Assembly: GCA_050729515.1 (NCBI GenBank)
Contig: JBOHLG010000008.1
Coordinates: 1 to 64,000, forward strand
DNA: 64,000 nucleotides
Direction of reading: 5' to 3'
Source of the DNA: Acaudatibacter sp050729515
GTDB lineage: Bacteria > Pseudomonadota > Alphaproteobacteria > Caulobacterales > Caulobacteraceae
The notes under the pieces were generated by a model. It had not been told where the DNA came from, made no database searches, and was given only the letters and a program-made list of their open reading frames with translations. How positions within the stretch are numbered: position 1 is the first letter of the stretch; every line of letters begins with the position of its first letter. Of this stretch, positions 50,212-58,770 are shown one piece after another. Both the position numbers and the translations under genes were made by a program.

Positions 50212-50964
50212 TTGCGCGAGAGGGTCGCGATCCTCGAAGCGGCCGAGGTCGACTACAAGGGGCGCTGCCGGGCCCTGGGGCCGATCGACCTCGACCTCGC
50301 GAGCGGCGAGATCATCGCCCTGGTCGGTCCCTCGGGCTGCGGCAAGTCCACCGCCCTTCGCCTGCTCGCCGGCATCGAGGCGCCCAGCAGCGGCGTCGCG
50401 CGGCGCGCGGTGGCGTCGAGCGAGACCTCCCTGGTCTTCCAGTCGCCGACCCTGGCCCCCTGGATGAGCGCCGAAGCGAACGTGCGCCTGCCTCTCGTGC
50501 TTTCGGGGGTAAGAAAGTCCGAGGCGCGGGAGCGGGCGCGGCCCGCCCTCGAGCGGGTGGGACTTCTTGGCGCCGCATCGGCGAGGCCGGCCCAGCTTTC
50601 CGGCGGCATGGCCATGCGCGTCTCTCTCGCAAGGGCCCTGGTCAGCCGCCCGAGGCTGCTCCTGATGGATGAGCCTTTCGCCGCACTCGACGAGATCACC
50701 CGACGGGCCCTGGCCGACGACGTCCTGCAACTCTGGAGCGAAGCAAGGCCGACCATGGTTTTCGTCACGCACAACGTCGAGGAGGCGGTCTACATGGCCG
50801 AAAGGATCGTCGTGCTCACCGCGGCGCCGGGCAGGATCGCCGTCGAAAGAAGGCTCGGGCCGGGAGGTCCAAGGCCGGCTGGATATCGTCTCTCTGCGGC
50901 GTTTCGGGAGGCGGCCGAACTCATCTCCGCCGATCTCGCCGCGGCGATGGGCGAGGCCGGATGA
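50212..50964 (+). CDS. ABC transporter ATPase (SsuB/TauB-like)
   Basis: 250 residues. Walker A GPSGCGKST (39-47), Q-loop VFQSPTLAPWMS, signature LSGGMAMRVSLARAL, Walker B LLLMDEPFAALDE and switch histidine VTHNVEEAVYMAE. The pattern is that of nitrate/sulfonate/taurine importer ATPases. It begins (TTG 50212) three bases after the binding-protein stop and its stop overlaps the permease start by four bases (ATGA), so all three proteins are made together. Confidence 0.9.
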   Translation: MRERVAILEAAEVDYKGRCRALGPIDLDLASGEIIALVGPSGCGKSTALRLLAGIEAPSSGVARRAVASSETSLVFQSPTLAPWMSAEANVRLPLVLSGVRKSEARERARPALERVGLLGAASARPAQLSGGMAMRVSLARALVSRPRLLLMDEPFAALDEITRRALADDVLQLWSEARPTMVFVTHNVEEAVYMAERIVVLTAAPGRIAVERRLGPGGPRPAGYRLSAAFREAAELISADLAAAMGEAG

Positions 50965-51725
50965 ACGCGCGCGCCATCCTCGCTCCGATCGGGCTCATCC
51001 TCGTTCTCCTCGGAGCGTGGGAGGCGATCGTTCGGCTCGCCGAGGTTCCGGTCTATGTGCTCCCTCCGCCGAGCGCCATCGGCGAGGCGCTTTGCGCCAA
51101 CGCGGGCCTACTCGCCCAATCGGCCTGGCGCACTCTTTCCATGGCGCTCCTGGCGCTCGTCGCGGCCTCGATCTTCGGCAATCTCCTCGCCGTCTTGACC
51201 GCGATCAGCACAACTCTCGCCGGCGCGATCCGGCCGATCGCCGTCGGCTTGCAGGTGACCCCGGTGGTGGCCATCGCCCCTTTGGTGGTGATCTGGGCCG
51301 GCATCGATCATCCCACCATCGCCATCGTGGCGCTCGCCGCCGTGGTCGCTTTCTTTCCGATCTTCTCGGGCGCGGTGAGCGGGCTGGCCGCTGTCGATCC
51401 CGATCTTCGACGCCTTTTCGATCTCTATGGCGCGTCGCGCTGGAGCCGCTTCAGGCGCCTTCAACTCCCTTCCGCGGTCCCCTTCCTTCTGGAGGGACAC
51501 AAGGTCGCCGCGGGCCTGGCGATCATCGGGGCGGTGGTGGCCGAGTTCGTCGCCGGGGCCGGCGGAGCCCAGGGCCTTGCCTGGCGGATTCTCGAGGCTG
51601 GCAACCAGCTCCAGATTCCGGAGATGTTCGCCGCCATCCTGGTGCTGGGAGCCATGGCCGGGGCGCTCTATCTGGCGCTCTCGGCCCTCGAGCGACGGGC
51701 TCTGGCCTGGTGGCGGGGGCGTTAG
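50961..51725 (+). CDS. ABC transporter permease (SsuC/TauC-like)
   Basis: 254 residues with about six membrane helices and the EAA-type cytoplasmic loop (LFDLYGASRWSRFRRLQLPSA) that docks on the ATPase. A conserved VVAEFVAGAGGAQGLAW segment is typical of the nitrate/sulfonate/taurine permeases. The ATG at 50961 overlaps the ATPase stop. It completes the three-gene importer. Confidence 0.9.
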   Translation: MNARAILAPIGLILVLLGAWEAIVRLAEVPVYVLPPPSAIGEALCANAGLLAQSAWRTLSMALLALVAASIFGNLLAVLTAISTTLAGAIRPIAVGLQVTPVVAIAPLVVIWAGIDHPTIAIVALAAVVAFFPIFSGAVSGLAAVDPDLRRLFDLYGASRWSRFRRLQLPSAVPFLLEGHKVAAGLAIIGAVVAEFVAGAGGAQGLAWRILEAGNQLQIPEMFAAILVLGAMAGALYLALSALERRALAWWRGR

Positions 51726-51785
51726 GGCGAGGTTAAATCGCAGGTTGCAGAATGGGACGGGCAGAAGTTCCGCGGGTAGATCATC

Positions 51786-52436
51786 ATGCGCGCCGCCTCT
51801 TTCATTCTCGCCCTCGCCATCCTGCCCCTGGGCTCCGCGGCATGGGCGACGCCGGATCGCTATGGGCCGCCCTCGCCCGACGGCGCCGAGGCGTACGCGC
51901 CCGGCCAGACGCCTTCGCCCTCGCAGGTGTGGTCTGGCGCCTTTCTTTCCTGGCCGGGGAAGAGGGACTCTTCGAGCGCACTTTCTCCGCCGCCCGCGAT
52001 CACGCCAGGCCTACAGAGCTCGGCGTCGGCGCCCCCGCCAGCCGCTCCCGAGCGATTCAACCAGGCTTTGAGCGGCGAGGTCCGCCCCGCCGATCTCACC
52101 CGGGGACAAGGTGCGGCGCCACGTCTGCCGACCAGCCTCTACGCGCCCGCCTCGAGCCCCCAATCAGAACCTTTGCCGCCGCGTGAGCCGGTCGCCGCCG
52201 CTCCGACCGCACCCCAGCGGTATGCGGCCGCCCAGAGCGGCGATGCTCCGGTACATGTCCGGTTTTATTCGATCGATCGTTCATGGGGCCTTCATCCGGA
52301 CCCGATCCCGACGCCGGTCGATAGGCCGCCGGTCCTGATCGGGCCCAACTCCGCGGCGGCGGCCGACGTCGCCGCCGACCAGAGCGGCGATCAGTCCAGG
52401 TCGGATGCGAGCGCCGACTCCTCGGCTCCTTATTAG
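51786..52436 (+). CDS. hypothetical exported Pro/Ala/Ser-rich protein
   Basis: 216 residues. A signal peptide (1-22, ending AAWATP) precedes a low-complexity body very rich in Pro, Ala, Ser and Gln, with one better-conserved-looking segment, PVHVRFYSIDRSWGLHPDPI (around 155-175), followed by GPNSAAAADVAADQSGD. It looks like a largely unstructured periplasmic or envelope protein. I do not recognise a family. It starts 60 bp after the permease stop on the same strand; the link is probably accidental. Confidence 0.6.
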   Translation: MRAASFILALAILPLGSAAWATPDRYGPPSPDGAEAYAPGQTPSPSQVWSGAFLSWPGKRDSSSALSPPPAITPGLQSSASAPPPAAPERFNQALSGEVRPADLTRGQGAAPRLPTSLYAPASSPQSEPLPPREPVAAAPTAPQRYAAAQSGDAPVHVRFYSIDRSWGLHPDPIPTPVDRPPVLIGPNSAAAADVAADQSGDQSRSDASADSSAPY

Positions 52437-52660
52437 AGTTCAGGACGGCTCCGGCCTCGACTTGCAAGGATTCGGTGGGTTTCGAGTCGATAGCCGCGCC
52501 CGTCTCGTCGTGCTGAGGTCGCTGGGGCCTACCATATCGCCGCAGAGGCGAGATCGCCCGCAACGAGATTGCCGATCCATCGAAGGCGATCGTCGCCTGT
52601 TTTCTTTCGGAGCCGTTCTGGGCCGCCTTGCCGGCGAGGGGCCTGATTCCTCAGGTTTGT

Positions 52661-53220
52661 TCAGGCATTTTCCGCACACGACGCGAGGCTCCCGGCGGGG
52701 GCAAGCTTGCGCCTTGTGCGCAGAACGAGGCCCAGAGCGAAGCCGCCCAGGATCATCAGGGCCCAACTCTCCGGTTCAGGGACCGCGAAGACACCGTTGA
52801 CCTGAGGATTATAGGCTGTGGCGCCAGCCGTGTAGGAAAGCACGGAATAGAGCCTGCGACATTATAGAGGTTGTACTCGACGTTCCCGACATCGAAGAGC
52901 AGGCCGGCGGAATCGAGAGATGACGTGGCGATATCGAAGTTGTCGTCATAGTTAAATGCATTGTCCGGCGTCATGTAGGGGCTCGGAGCGGTGGGATCGG
53001 GGATGAAGGTGAAGGCAGCGCCGTTCACTGTGCCGCTCATCGCGGTCACGTCTTCGCCGAAGACGCCGTTGGGGCCCCCTGTTGTGGTGAGCGTGCCGAC
53101 CACGCTCAGGGGCAAGTTGGTTCCGGGGAAGGAAAACGGGATCACCGCGGCTCCCGAGGATCCGGCGAAGAGCGCCGCCGCGGCCAAGGTCGCTCCGGCC
53201 AAGACTCGATGGGCCCTCAT
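52661..53220 (-). pseudogene. PEPxxWA-CTERM protein, frameshifted
   Basis: From ATG 53220 (AGGGAGAAGAAC upstream) a signal peptide (1-24) and a beta-rich exported domain run to about NVEYNLYNVAGS near 52856, after which this frame becomes a Pro/Arg/Ser-rich shadow. In the next frame the protein continues VLSYTAGATAYNPQVNGVFA and ends with the sorting signal VPEPESWALM, a hydrophobic helix and RTRRKLAPAG. Joining the two frames gives an ordinary PEPxxWA-CTERM protein of about 180 residues, so one base is missing (or two are extra) near 52845-52856. Either a real mutation that loses the sorting tail or an assembly error. Confidence 0.8.
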
Positions 53221-53360
53221 GTTCTTCTCCCTGCAATGATCGCCGGCTCAAGAGAGCCTGGAGGCGGCAGTCTGGAGTGGGGTCGGTTGCGTGTCGCGCA
53301 CAAGCGCGCGCCGGCGAGCACGATCGGACGAAAACTATTCGGCCGCTGTACTTTTCGCGA

Positions 53361-54212
53361 TCAGCGAGGCGCTCGCCAATCCAACCCGCGCGCCAGCTCC
53401 GATGGCCTCGCCCCGAAACGGCGTCGCATGTGTCTGGCCAAGTGGCTGGCGTGGGAGAAGCCGCTCGCCAGGGCCGCCTCGCTGATCGTGGCCTCGCCCT
53501 TCTCTAGCAGCAGCTTGGCCTTTGCGAGACGCCGCTCGATAACATAGGCGTGCACAGGGCGATGGAGGGTCTGACGAAAGAGGACCTGAAAGTGCGAAGG
53601 GCTCAGACCGATCAGTTCGGCCAAATCGGCGATCCTGACTTTATCTTCCAGCCGATCTTCAATGAATTCGAGAACCTTGGCGAGCTTGGACTTGGACAGG
53701 GCCGCCCTTTCTGAGGGCTTGTGAAGCGCGCCCCAGCGCTCAAGGAGGCGCGTCACGAAGGCGAGGCTGAGGCTGTCGAGGTAGAGCGGGTCGCTCGGCG
53801 AGGCGCTGGCGATCTCTTCTTTGAACATCAGGGCCATTCGATAGATCGCCTCATCGCGATCCTTGATGTGCGCGTCCTCCAGGGACCTGCCGGAACGCAT
53901 CGTTTTGGCGGCGGAAGCCACGAAACTCGGAGAGAGCCAGATGCCGATCAAGGAGGTGGGATCAGCATCCTCGAACACGGTGCCCAGGCCTGCCGGAACG
54001 AGGTCAATGTCGCCGCGTCGTTGGACGTAGGATCGCCCGCGGAATCCATCGCGGAAGGTCACTCGCGCCGGGGCGCCGCAATGAACCAGAAGCCGATGTT
54101 CAGGCCTCGGCTCCACTTCGAACCGACCGGCGGGCGCACAGGTGAGGTTGACCTCCAGTCCACCCCAGATGGATCTGCCGATAAGATTGACCCTGGGATC
54201 TTCGGGCAACAT
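53361..54212 (-). CDS. AraC-family transcriptional regulator
   Basis: 283 residues. The N-terminal half is a ligand-binding region of unknown specificity (HRLLVHCGAPARVTFRDGFR). The C-terminal AraC DNA-binding domain (about 180-275) has two helix-turn-helices: IADLAELIGLSPSHFQVLFR, then RPVHAYVIERRLAKAKLLLE, and ISEAALASGFSHASHLARHM, RRRFGARPSELAR. The ATG at 54212 is chosen. The gene stands alone between the broken PEP-CTERM gene and the rsuA gene, so its targets are unknown; the PEP-CTERM gene 140 bp away is a possibility. Confidence 0.88.
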   Translation of the reverse strand: MLPEDPRVNLIGRSIWGGLEVNLTCAPAGRFEVEPRPEHRLLVHCGAPARVTFRDGFRGRSYVQRRGDIDLVPAGLGTVFEDADPTSLIGIWLSPSFVASAAKTMRSGRSLEDAHIKDRDEAIYRMALMFKEEIASASPSDPLYLDSLSLAFVTRLLERWGALHKPSERAALSKSKLAKVLEFIEDRLEDKVRIADLAELIGLSPSHFQVLFRQTLHRPVHAYVIERRLAKAKLLLEKGEATISEAALASGFSHASHLARHMRRRFGARPSELARGLDWRAPR

Positions 54213-54263
54213 GACTACAGAGCTTAACCCAAGGACGGGCCGCGGCCCACTTCCCTAAGAAGT

Positions 54264-54995
54264 TCAGAGCTCGCCCAATAGTTTCGACATCTCGTCCGCC
54301 CGCAGCGGCCGCCACGCGCCGGGCGCGAGGTCTTCGGGCAGCAAAAGCTCGCCAATCGCCTCGCGATGAAGCCTCACGATCTCATTGTTCGTGGCGGCGA
54401 ACATCCGACGAACCTGGCGATGCCGCCCCTCGGAAATGGTCAGGCGGCAGAGCCTTGGACCAAGGACCTCGAGCCGAGCCGGCTTGAGCGGCCGATCCTC
54501 GCCTTCGAGGAGCAGGTCTCCACTCGCAAAGAGCGCCGTCTCCTCGCCGGAGAGGGGCCGCTCGAGCCCGGCGAGATAGCGCTTGGCGACATGGCGTCGG
54601 GGTGCGGTGATCCGGTGGATGAGATCGCCGTCCTCGGAAAGGAGGAGAAGACCTGTGGTCTCCGCGTCGAGCCGGCCCGCCGTGGAGATCGCCGGGGTTC
54701 GCCCGCGCCAGCGCTCCGGAAGCAGTTCGTAGACGCTGCGGCCCGGCTCACGGTGCGAACAGACAAGGCCCGCGGGCTTGTTCATGACGAGGGTGAGGGG
54801 CGGAAGGGGATCGATGGCCTCGCCTGACACCGTGAGGCCCACGGCCAAATCAGTCGTGAGCGTCAGCCGTTCGGCGGGATCGTCCAGAATCCTCTCGCCG
54901 AACCGGATCGCTCCGGACGCCGCCAGGGTCGCGATCTCGCGTCGCGACCCATACCCGAGATTGGCGAGCAGCCGATCGAGGCGCCGCGCGGTCAC
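54264..54995 (-). CDS. rsuA: rRNA pseudouridine synthase, RsuA/RluBEF type
   Basis: 243 residues. An S4 RNA-binding domain (5-60: RLDRLLANLGYGSRREIATL) is followed by the catalytic domain with the motif STAGRLDAETTGLLLLSEDG, whose Asp is the nucleophile that forms pseudouridine. MNKPAGLVCSH and ISEGRHRQVRRMFAA are further family marks. RsuA modifies 16S rRNA; RluE/RluF modify 23S, and the subtype is not certain. Its start overlaps the stop of the methyltransferase gene by four bases (ATGA), so two rRNA modification enzymes are coupled. Confidence 0.85.
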   Translation of the reverse strand: MTARRLDRLLANLGYGSRREIATLAASGAIRFGERILDDPAERLTLTTDLAVGLTVSGEAIDPLPPLTLVMNKPAGLVCSHREPGRSVYELLPERWRGRTPAISTAGRLDAETTGLLLLSEDGDLIHRITAPRRHVAKRYLAGLERPLSGEETALFASGDLLLEGEDRPLKPARLEVLGPRLCRLTISEGRHRQVRRMFAATNNEIVRLHREAIGELLLPEDLAPGAWRPLRADEMSKLLGEL

Positions 54996-55936
54996 TTGAC
55001 CGCTTCGAGGAGCTTGTAGCCGCCCTCTCGCGTCGCCGGGCGAAGGAGAGAGACGCGCGCTTGGATCGCGCTCTCGCAGGCCAGGGTGCGCTCCACCACA
55101 GTGAGGAGCCGGCCGCCGGGGCGCAGCGCCCTGATGGCGGCGAAGAGGAGATCGAGCGCCAGGCTGCGATCCGCGGTCCCGCCGACGCGCCTAGGCGGGT
55201 TGATGGCCACGAAGTCGAGATCTTGCGGGAGAACCTTCGGCTGGAGCGCATCGGCGTGGAGGAAGACGGCCCTGGGATCATCGATGTTGCGCTTCGCCAT
55301 GGCGATCGCCCGGCGGTCGATATCGATCAGGAGGAGCTGGGTCACGCCCGAGGACTCGAGGAGGGCCCGCGAGACGACTCCGATTCCGCATCCGAGATCC
55401 GCTCCGCGCCCTTTGCAGTCCGAAAGGCGCTCCAGAAGCAAGGCGCTGCCGGCGTCGATGCGATCCCAAGAAAAGAGTCCCGGCTGCGTCCACAGGCCGA
55501 TTTGGGGAATGAACCTCGGTGCGGCTTGGGCGATCGCCGGCTCGAGCCGGTCGAGCGCCACGGGCCTCGGGCAGGCGCAGATCCGATGATGCGCCTTGGA
55601 TCGCTCGACGACCCGGCAACCCAGGCGCGTCAGTTCCGCCGAGAGCCGCATTCCGCCCAGGTCCTTGCGCGCCAGTGCGATGAGCTTGCCGCCGGGCTTG
55701 AGGACGCGAAGACCGTGGGCGATGACGCCTTGACGCTCCAAGGTTCCTGGCGGCGCCAGAACAACCAACCGATCAAGCAGGGCGTCGGGGGCCTCCGCAA
55801 GGTCCTCTCCGCTGGGATCAAGAGGAGTGAACCGCCGCGCCTCCGTTGCAAGTCGCGCCAGCGTGGCGGGCGGATCGCCGTAGACGCCCTCGAGCAATCC
55901 GTCGTTGGATGTGATCGGGTCGGGAACACGGACCAT
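54992..55936 (-). CDS. RsmC-like class I methyltransferase
   Basis: 314 residues in two halves, as in RsmC, the 16S rRNA guanine-N2 methyltransferase: an N-terminal degenerate methyltransferase-like domain (1-150) and a C-terminal catalytic domain with FSWDRIDAGSALLLE, motif I ADLGCGIGVVSRALL and motif IV INPPRRVGG. In RsmC motif IV is NPPF, the Phe stacking on the target base; here it is NPPR. So the target or reaction may differ. It is coupled to the pseudouridine synthase, supporting an rRNA role. The symbol is withheld for that reason. Confidence 0.75.
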   Translation of the reverse strand: MVRVPDPITSNDGLLEGVYGDPPATLARLATEARRFTPLDPSGEDLAEAPDALLDRLVVLAPPGTLERQGVIAHGLRVLKPGGKLIALARKDLGGMRLSAELTRLGCRVVERSKAHHRICACPRPVALDRLEPAIAQAAPRFIPQIGLWTQPGLFSWDRIDAGSALLLERLSDCKGRGADLGCGIGVVSRALLESSGVTQLLLIDIDRRAIAMAKRNIDDPRAVFLHADALQPKVLPQDLDFVAINPPRRVGGTADRSLALDLLFAAIRALRPGGRLLTVVERTLACESAIQARVSLLRPATREGGYKLLEAVK

Positions 55937-55979
55937 GAGGCCCGCTGGTAGCGCACTTCAGATCCCTCCGGGACTCGGT

Positions 55980-56360
55980 TCAGGCCGCCAGACGCCTCCA
56001 GACCTTCCGATCGGCCGCCCAGGCCTCAAGTTCGCCAGACTTGCGGCCGCCCAGGATCTCGTTGAGGAGCGCTTGGGGAACGGCTTCGAAACGGCTCGCG
56101 ACCTCGGAGAGGCTGCAGCCGGGGCATGGCGCGAGGAACTGGGCGGCGTTGATCCGTGGCTCGACCGCCGCGATCATCACCGCCAGCCGCGCCGCCCTTT
56201 CAGGCTCGCGCGTCTCCAGCCGGGGGTCTTCGGCATAGAGTTCGGCACCCAGACGGCCGACGAACTCCAGGTCGAGCCGGCGGTATCGATGGGCCGCCGC
56301 CGAAAGCGAAAGGCCGCAGGAAGAAAGGTCGAGCACCGTCTCGTTGAGAAGGAAAAGCAT
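55980..56360 (-). CDS. hypothetical protein, 126 residues
   Basis: The reading frame is open far upstream, but the start is placed at ATG 56360 (MLFLLNETVLDLSSCGLSLS) since the upstream part is a shadow of the DUF1491 gene. The protein has a short beta opening, then helices with HRYRRLDLEFVGRLGAELY, MIAAVEPRINAAQFLAPCPG and a final NEILGGRKSGELEAWAADRK. The two cysteines in CGLS and CPGCS are notable. No family was recognised. It starts 47 bp after the DUF1491 gene stop and is probably in its operon. Confidence 0.55.
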   Translation of the reverse strand: MLFLLNETVLDLSSCGLSLSAAAHRYRRLDLEFVGRLGAELYAEDPRLETREPERAARLAVMIAAVEPRINAAQFLAPCPGCSLSEVASRFEAVPQALLNEILGGRKSGELEAWAADRKVWRRLAA

Positions 56361-56407
56361 GACGCCATCGTACCGCGATGGGCTTTCGATCCGGTTGAGC
56401 AGGAGGG

Positions 56408-56779
56408 TTAAGGGCGCTCGGGTCCGGCGCCTCTTGGCGGATCCGGCGAGGGGCGTTCCACCGGCTCGGTGAGGAAGCGGTCGGCCTCTTTGGCGGTGAT
56501 CTCCACCACCCACAGGTCCGGGTCCAGCTTCAATCGGCGAGCGATATGCGCCTCCAGGCTCGTCTCGTCGGCGCCGGGCCAGGGCTCGATCCAGCGCGAC
56601 TCGTCCTCGCCAACCCGGACGGCGGAGAGGAGCCGGAAGGCTCCAGCGGCTGGATCGAAGGTCTTCACGAGGATCGCTCCGGCCTTCGGGTCGCCCCTGC
56701 GCACGACCACGGCCGTCTCGCCCGCCAGATCGACCCGGCGGATCAGAGCGGCGACCCACACCTCGCTGTCGATGAGCAA
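56408..56779 (-). CDS. DUF1491 family protein
   Basis: 123 residues with the DUF1491 pattern: SEVWVAALIRRVDLAGETAV at the start, VVRRGDPKAGAILVKT, and DESRWIEPWPGADETSLEAH. The family is restricted mainly to alphaproteobacteria and has no known function. It forms a probable two-gene unit with the hypothetical gene at 55980. Confidence 0.8.
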   Translation of the reverse strand: MLIDSEVWVAALIRRVDLAGETAVVVRRGDPKAGAILVKTFDPAAGAFRLLSAVRVGEDESRWIEPWPGADETSLEAHIARRLKLDPDLWVVEITAKEADRFLTEPVERPSPDPPRGAGPERP

Positions 56780-56877
56780 TCCGGTCGCCTCAGTGGATCA
56801 ACGTCAAAGGAGGATCCCTCATCCTGTTGCGTCGCCAGCCGGCCAGTCGATGCAAACCGTGGGAGAGAGCGGCATCA

Positions 56878-58605
56878 CTAGGTGCGCCGCTCAGGGGCGA
56901 AACGGATGACGTTTTCGCCGAAGGCATCGGGGCTTGGTTCCTCGCCCAAGGCCTGGGACGCCTGGTCGCCTCGGTACGCCTCCGCCTCGACCAGGATGGG
57001 CAGCCGCACTTCGACCGCCGTGCCGGCGCCCGCCTCGCTGGCGACCTCCATGCGCCCGCCATGGAGTTCAGCGAAGGCGCGCACCAGGGAAAGGCCCAGG
57101 CCCGAGCCTCTCGCCCTCTGCTGGGCGTCGCCGGCCTGCTCGAATGGTGTGCCCAGGCGGGCCAGGTCATCAGGCGATATGCCGATCCCGTCGTCGGCGA
57201 CGATGATCTCCACTTCGTCGCCCTGGATCTGGAGCATCACGCTCACTCGGCCTCCGCTGGGCGTGAACTTGATTGCGTTGGAAAGCAGATTGAGGACGAT
57301 CTGCTTGAGCGCGCGGCGGTCGGCCCTGACCCTCACCGGCTCCTGCGAAAGGGCGGGGAGCAAGCGGACGTTCGCGGTCTCGGCCTGGATGCGCATCAGC
57401 CGCACCGCGGCCGCCACCGGCTCTCGGGCGTCAAAGGTTTCCAGGGCGAGGCTGTAGCGCTCCGCCTCGATCTTGGACATGTCGAGGACATCGTTGATGA
57501 GCTCGAGGAGATGGCCGCCCGACTCATGGATGAGGCTGGCGTACTCGGCGTACTTGGGGTCCAGAGGGCCGAACATCTCCGCGCGCATGATGTCGGAGAA
57601 TCCGACGATGGCGTTGAGGGGGGTGCGCAGTTCGTGGCTCATGTTGGCGAGGAACCGGCTCTTGCCCTGGCTCGCGGCGATGGCTTCCCGCGCCGCCTCG
57701 GCGAGAGCGGCCTCGCGCGCCCCCTCGCCCGAATCGTCACGAAGGACGGCGATGAGACCTGCGCCGCGTCGTCTGAGGCTCGCCGCCAACCACGGCCGGT
57801 CGCCAAAATCCGGCGAAAAAAAGAAGTCGGCCGCTCCGGTCTGGAAGGCCGTGGCGACCGTGCGTGCGAGCGCCGCCGGATCTTCGCCGAGGGCCATGAA
57901 ACTGGCCGGCGGGGCGCCGTCGATCAGCGGTTCGATGAAGCCCCCGTAGGTGCGCAAGATCGCGCCGTCGCGCGCGAGCTCGAGGGTGAGAAGAGGCTGA
58001 GCCTTGAGGACGCCGTCCAACTCCTCGGCGCGCGCTGCCAGACGCGAGCGCCGCGCTTCGAAGCGAACGAGCGCCAGGATCGAAGCCGATCCCATGGCCA
58101 AGGCGAAGACGAAAAGGCCGATGATCGTCAGCCATGGCCCGGCGTCGAACTCGGCGCCGGGCAGGCGGCCGGAGACCTGGATCAGCGTGAGGACGCCGCC
58201 GGCGGCGACGCTCAGCGCGGCCGCCTCCGCCATCCGGCTTCCCATGGCCGTGGATGCGGCAAGCGGCAGCAGGATCCAGACCGCCAGCGGCCCCCACAGA
58301 CCCCCGGAAAACGCGACCGCGCAGCTCGCGCCGGCGACCCAGAAGGCGAGGAGCAGGATCTGGGCCGAGGTTCTTGGGGTGCGGGCAAGGAAAAGGCCGG
58401 CGCCTGAAGGAGTGACCAGAGCCAGGAGGGGCCAGATCAAGGTCCGGCCGAGGCCCGGCGCCGATCCGGAGGCGGCCCAAAGTCCCAGGCCGGAGAACCA
58501 AGCGGCGACGAAAAGAGCGCCGTGCCAGAACTGAGCCGCCCGATTGGCGTCCCGATCCGGCGAAGGGCGTTGGGCGTCCTTTGGGGCGGAGAATGGGCTC
58601 GGCAT
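56878..58605 (-). CDS. divJ: DivJ-like sensor histidine kinase
   Basis: 575 residues from ATG 58605 (the frame opens at 58665). Six or so membrane helices occupy about residues 27-180; a PAS-like linker follows (185-290), then the dimerisation domain with His324 in NMSHELRTPLNAIVGFSDIM and the ATPase domain (NLLSNAIKFTPSGG, DDGIGISPDD, GSGLGLSLV). The multi-helix N-terminus, the FGPLDPKYAEYASLIHESGG extension and the length (C. crescentus DivJ is 597) support DivJ, the stalked-pole kinase of DivK and PleD. It is divergent from a second kinase gene at 58771. A PleC-like gene lies 38 kb away in the same window. Confidence 0.8.
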   Translation of the reverse strand: MPSPFSAPKDAQRPSPDRDANRAAQFWHGALFVAAWFSGLGLWAASGSAPGLGRTLIWPLLALVTPSGAGLFLARTPRTSAQILLLAFWVAGASCAVAFSGGLWGPLAVWILLPLAASTAMGSRMAEAAALSVAAGGVLTLIQVSGRLPGAEFDAGPWLTIIGLFVFALAMGSASILALVRFEARRSRLAARAEELDGVLKAQPLLTLELARDGAILRTYGGFIEPLIDGAPPASFMALGEDPAALARTVATAFQTGAADFFFSPDFGDRPWLAASLRRRGAGLIAVLRDDSGEGAREAALAEAAREAIAASQGKSRFLANMSHELRTPLNAIVGFSDIMRAEMFGPLDPKYAEYASLIHESGGHLLELINDVLDMSKIEAERYSLALETFDAREPVAAAVRLMRIQAETANVRLLPALSQEPVRVRADRRALKQIVLNLLSNAIKFTPSGGRVSVMLQIQGDEVEIIVADDGIGISPDDLARLGTPFEQAGDAQQRARGSGLGLSLVRAFAELHGGRMEVASEAGAGTAVEVRLPILVEAEAYRGDQASQALGEEPSPDAFGENVIRFAPERRT

Positions 58606-58770
58606 TCGATCAGCTTTCGGCCGGGGAGCGTAGCGGCTCTCGATGGCTGAGGCGAGATGGCGCAATCACAAGGCGAACGCGCTCGCTCCGCGCGAGCGGA
58701 AACCGGATGGTAAACCCGGCGGCGTCATAGTTGGCGAGCCGGTGCGCGTTGGTGGAAAAGGAATGGGGCG

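Noticed and set aside
49198..51725. Thiamine-precursor importer controlled by a riboswitch
   Set aside because: The binding protein is somewhat ThiY-like, but I saw no thi-box sequence in the 60 bp before it, so the substrate is left open.
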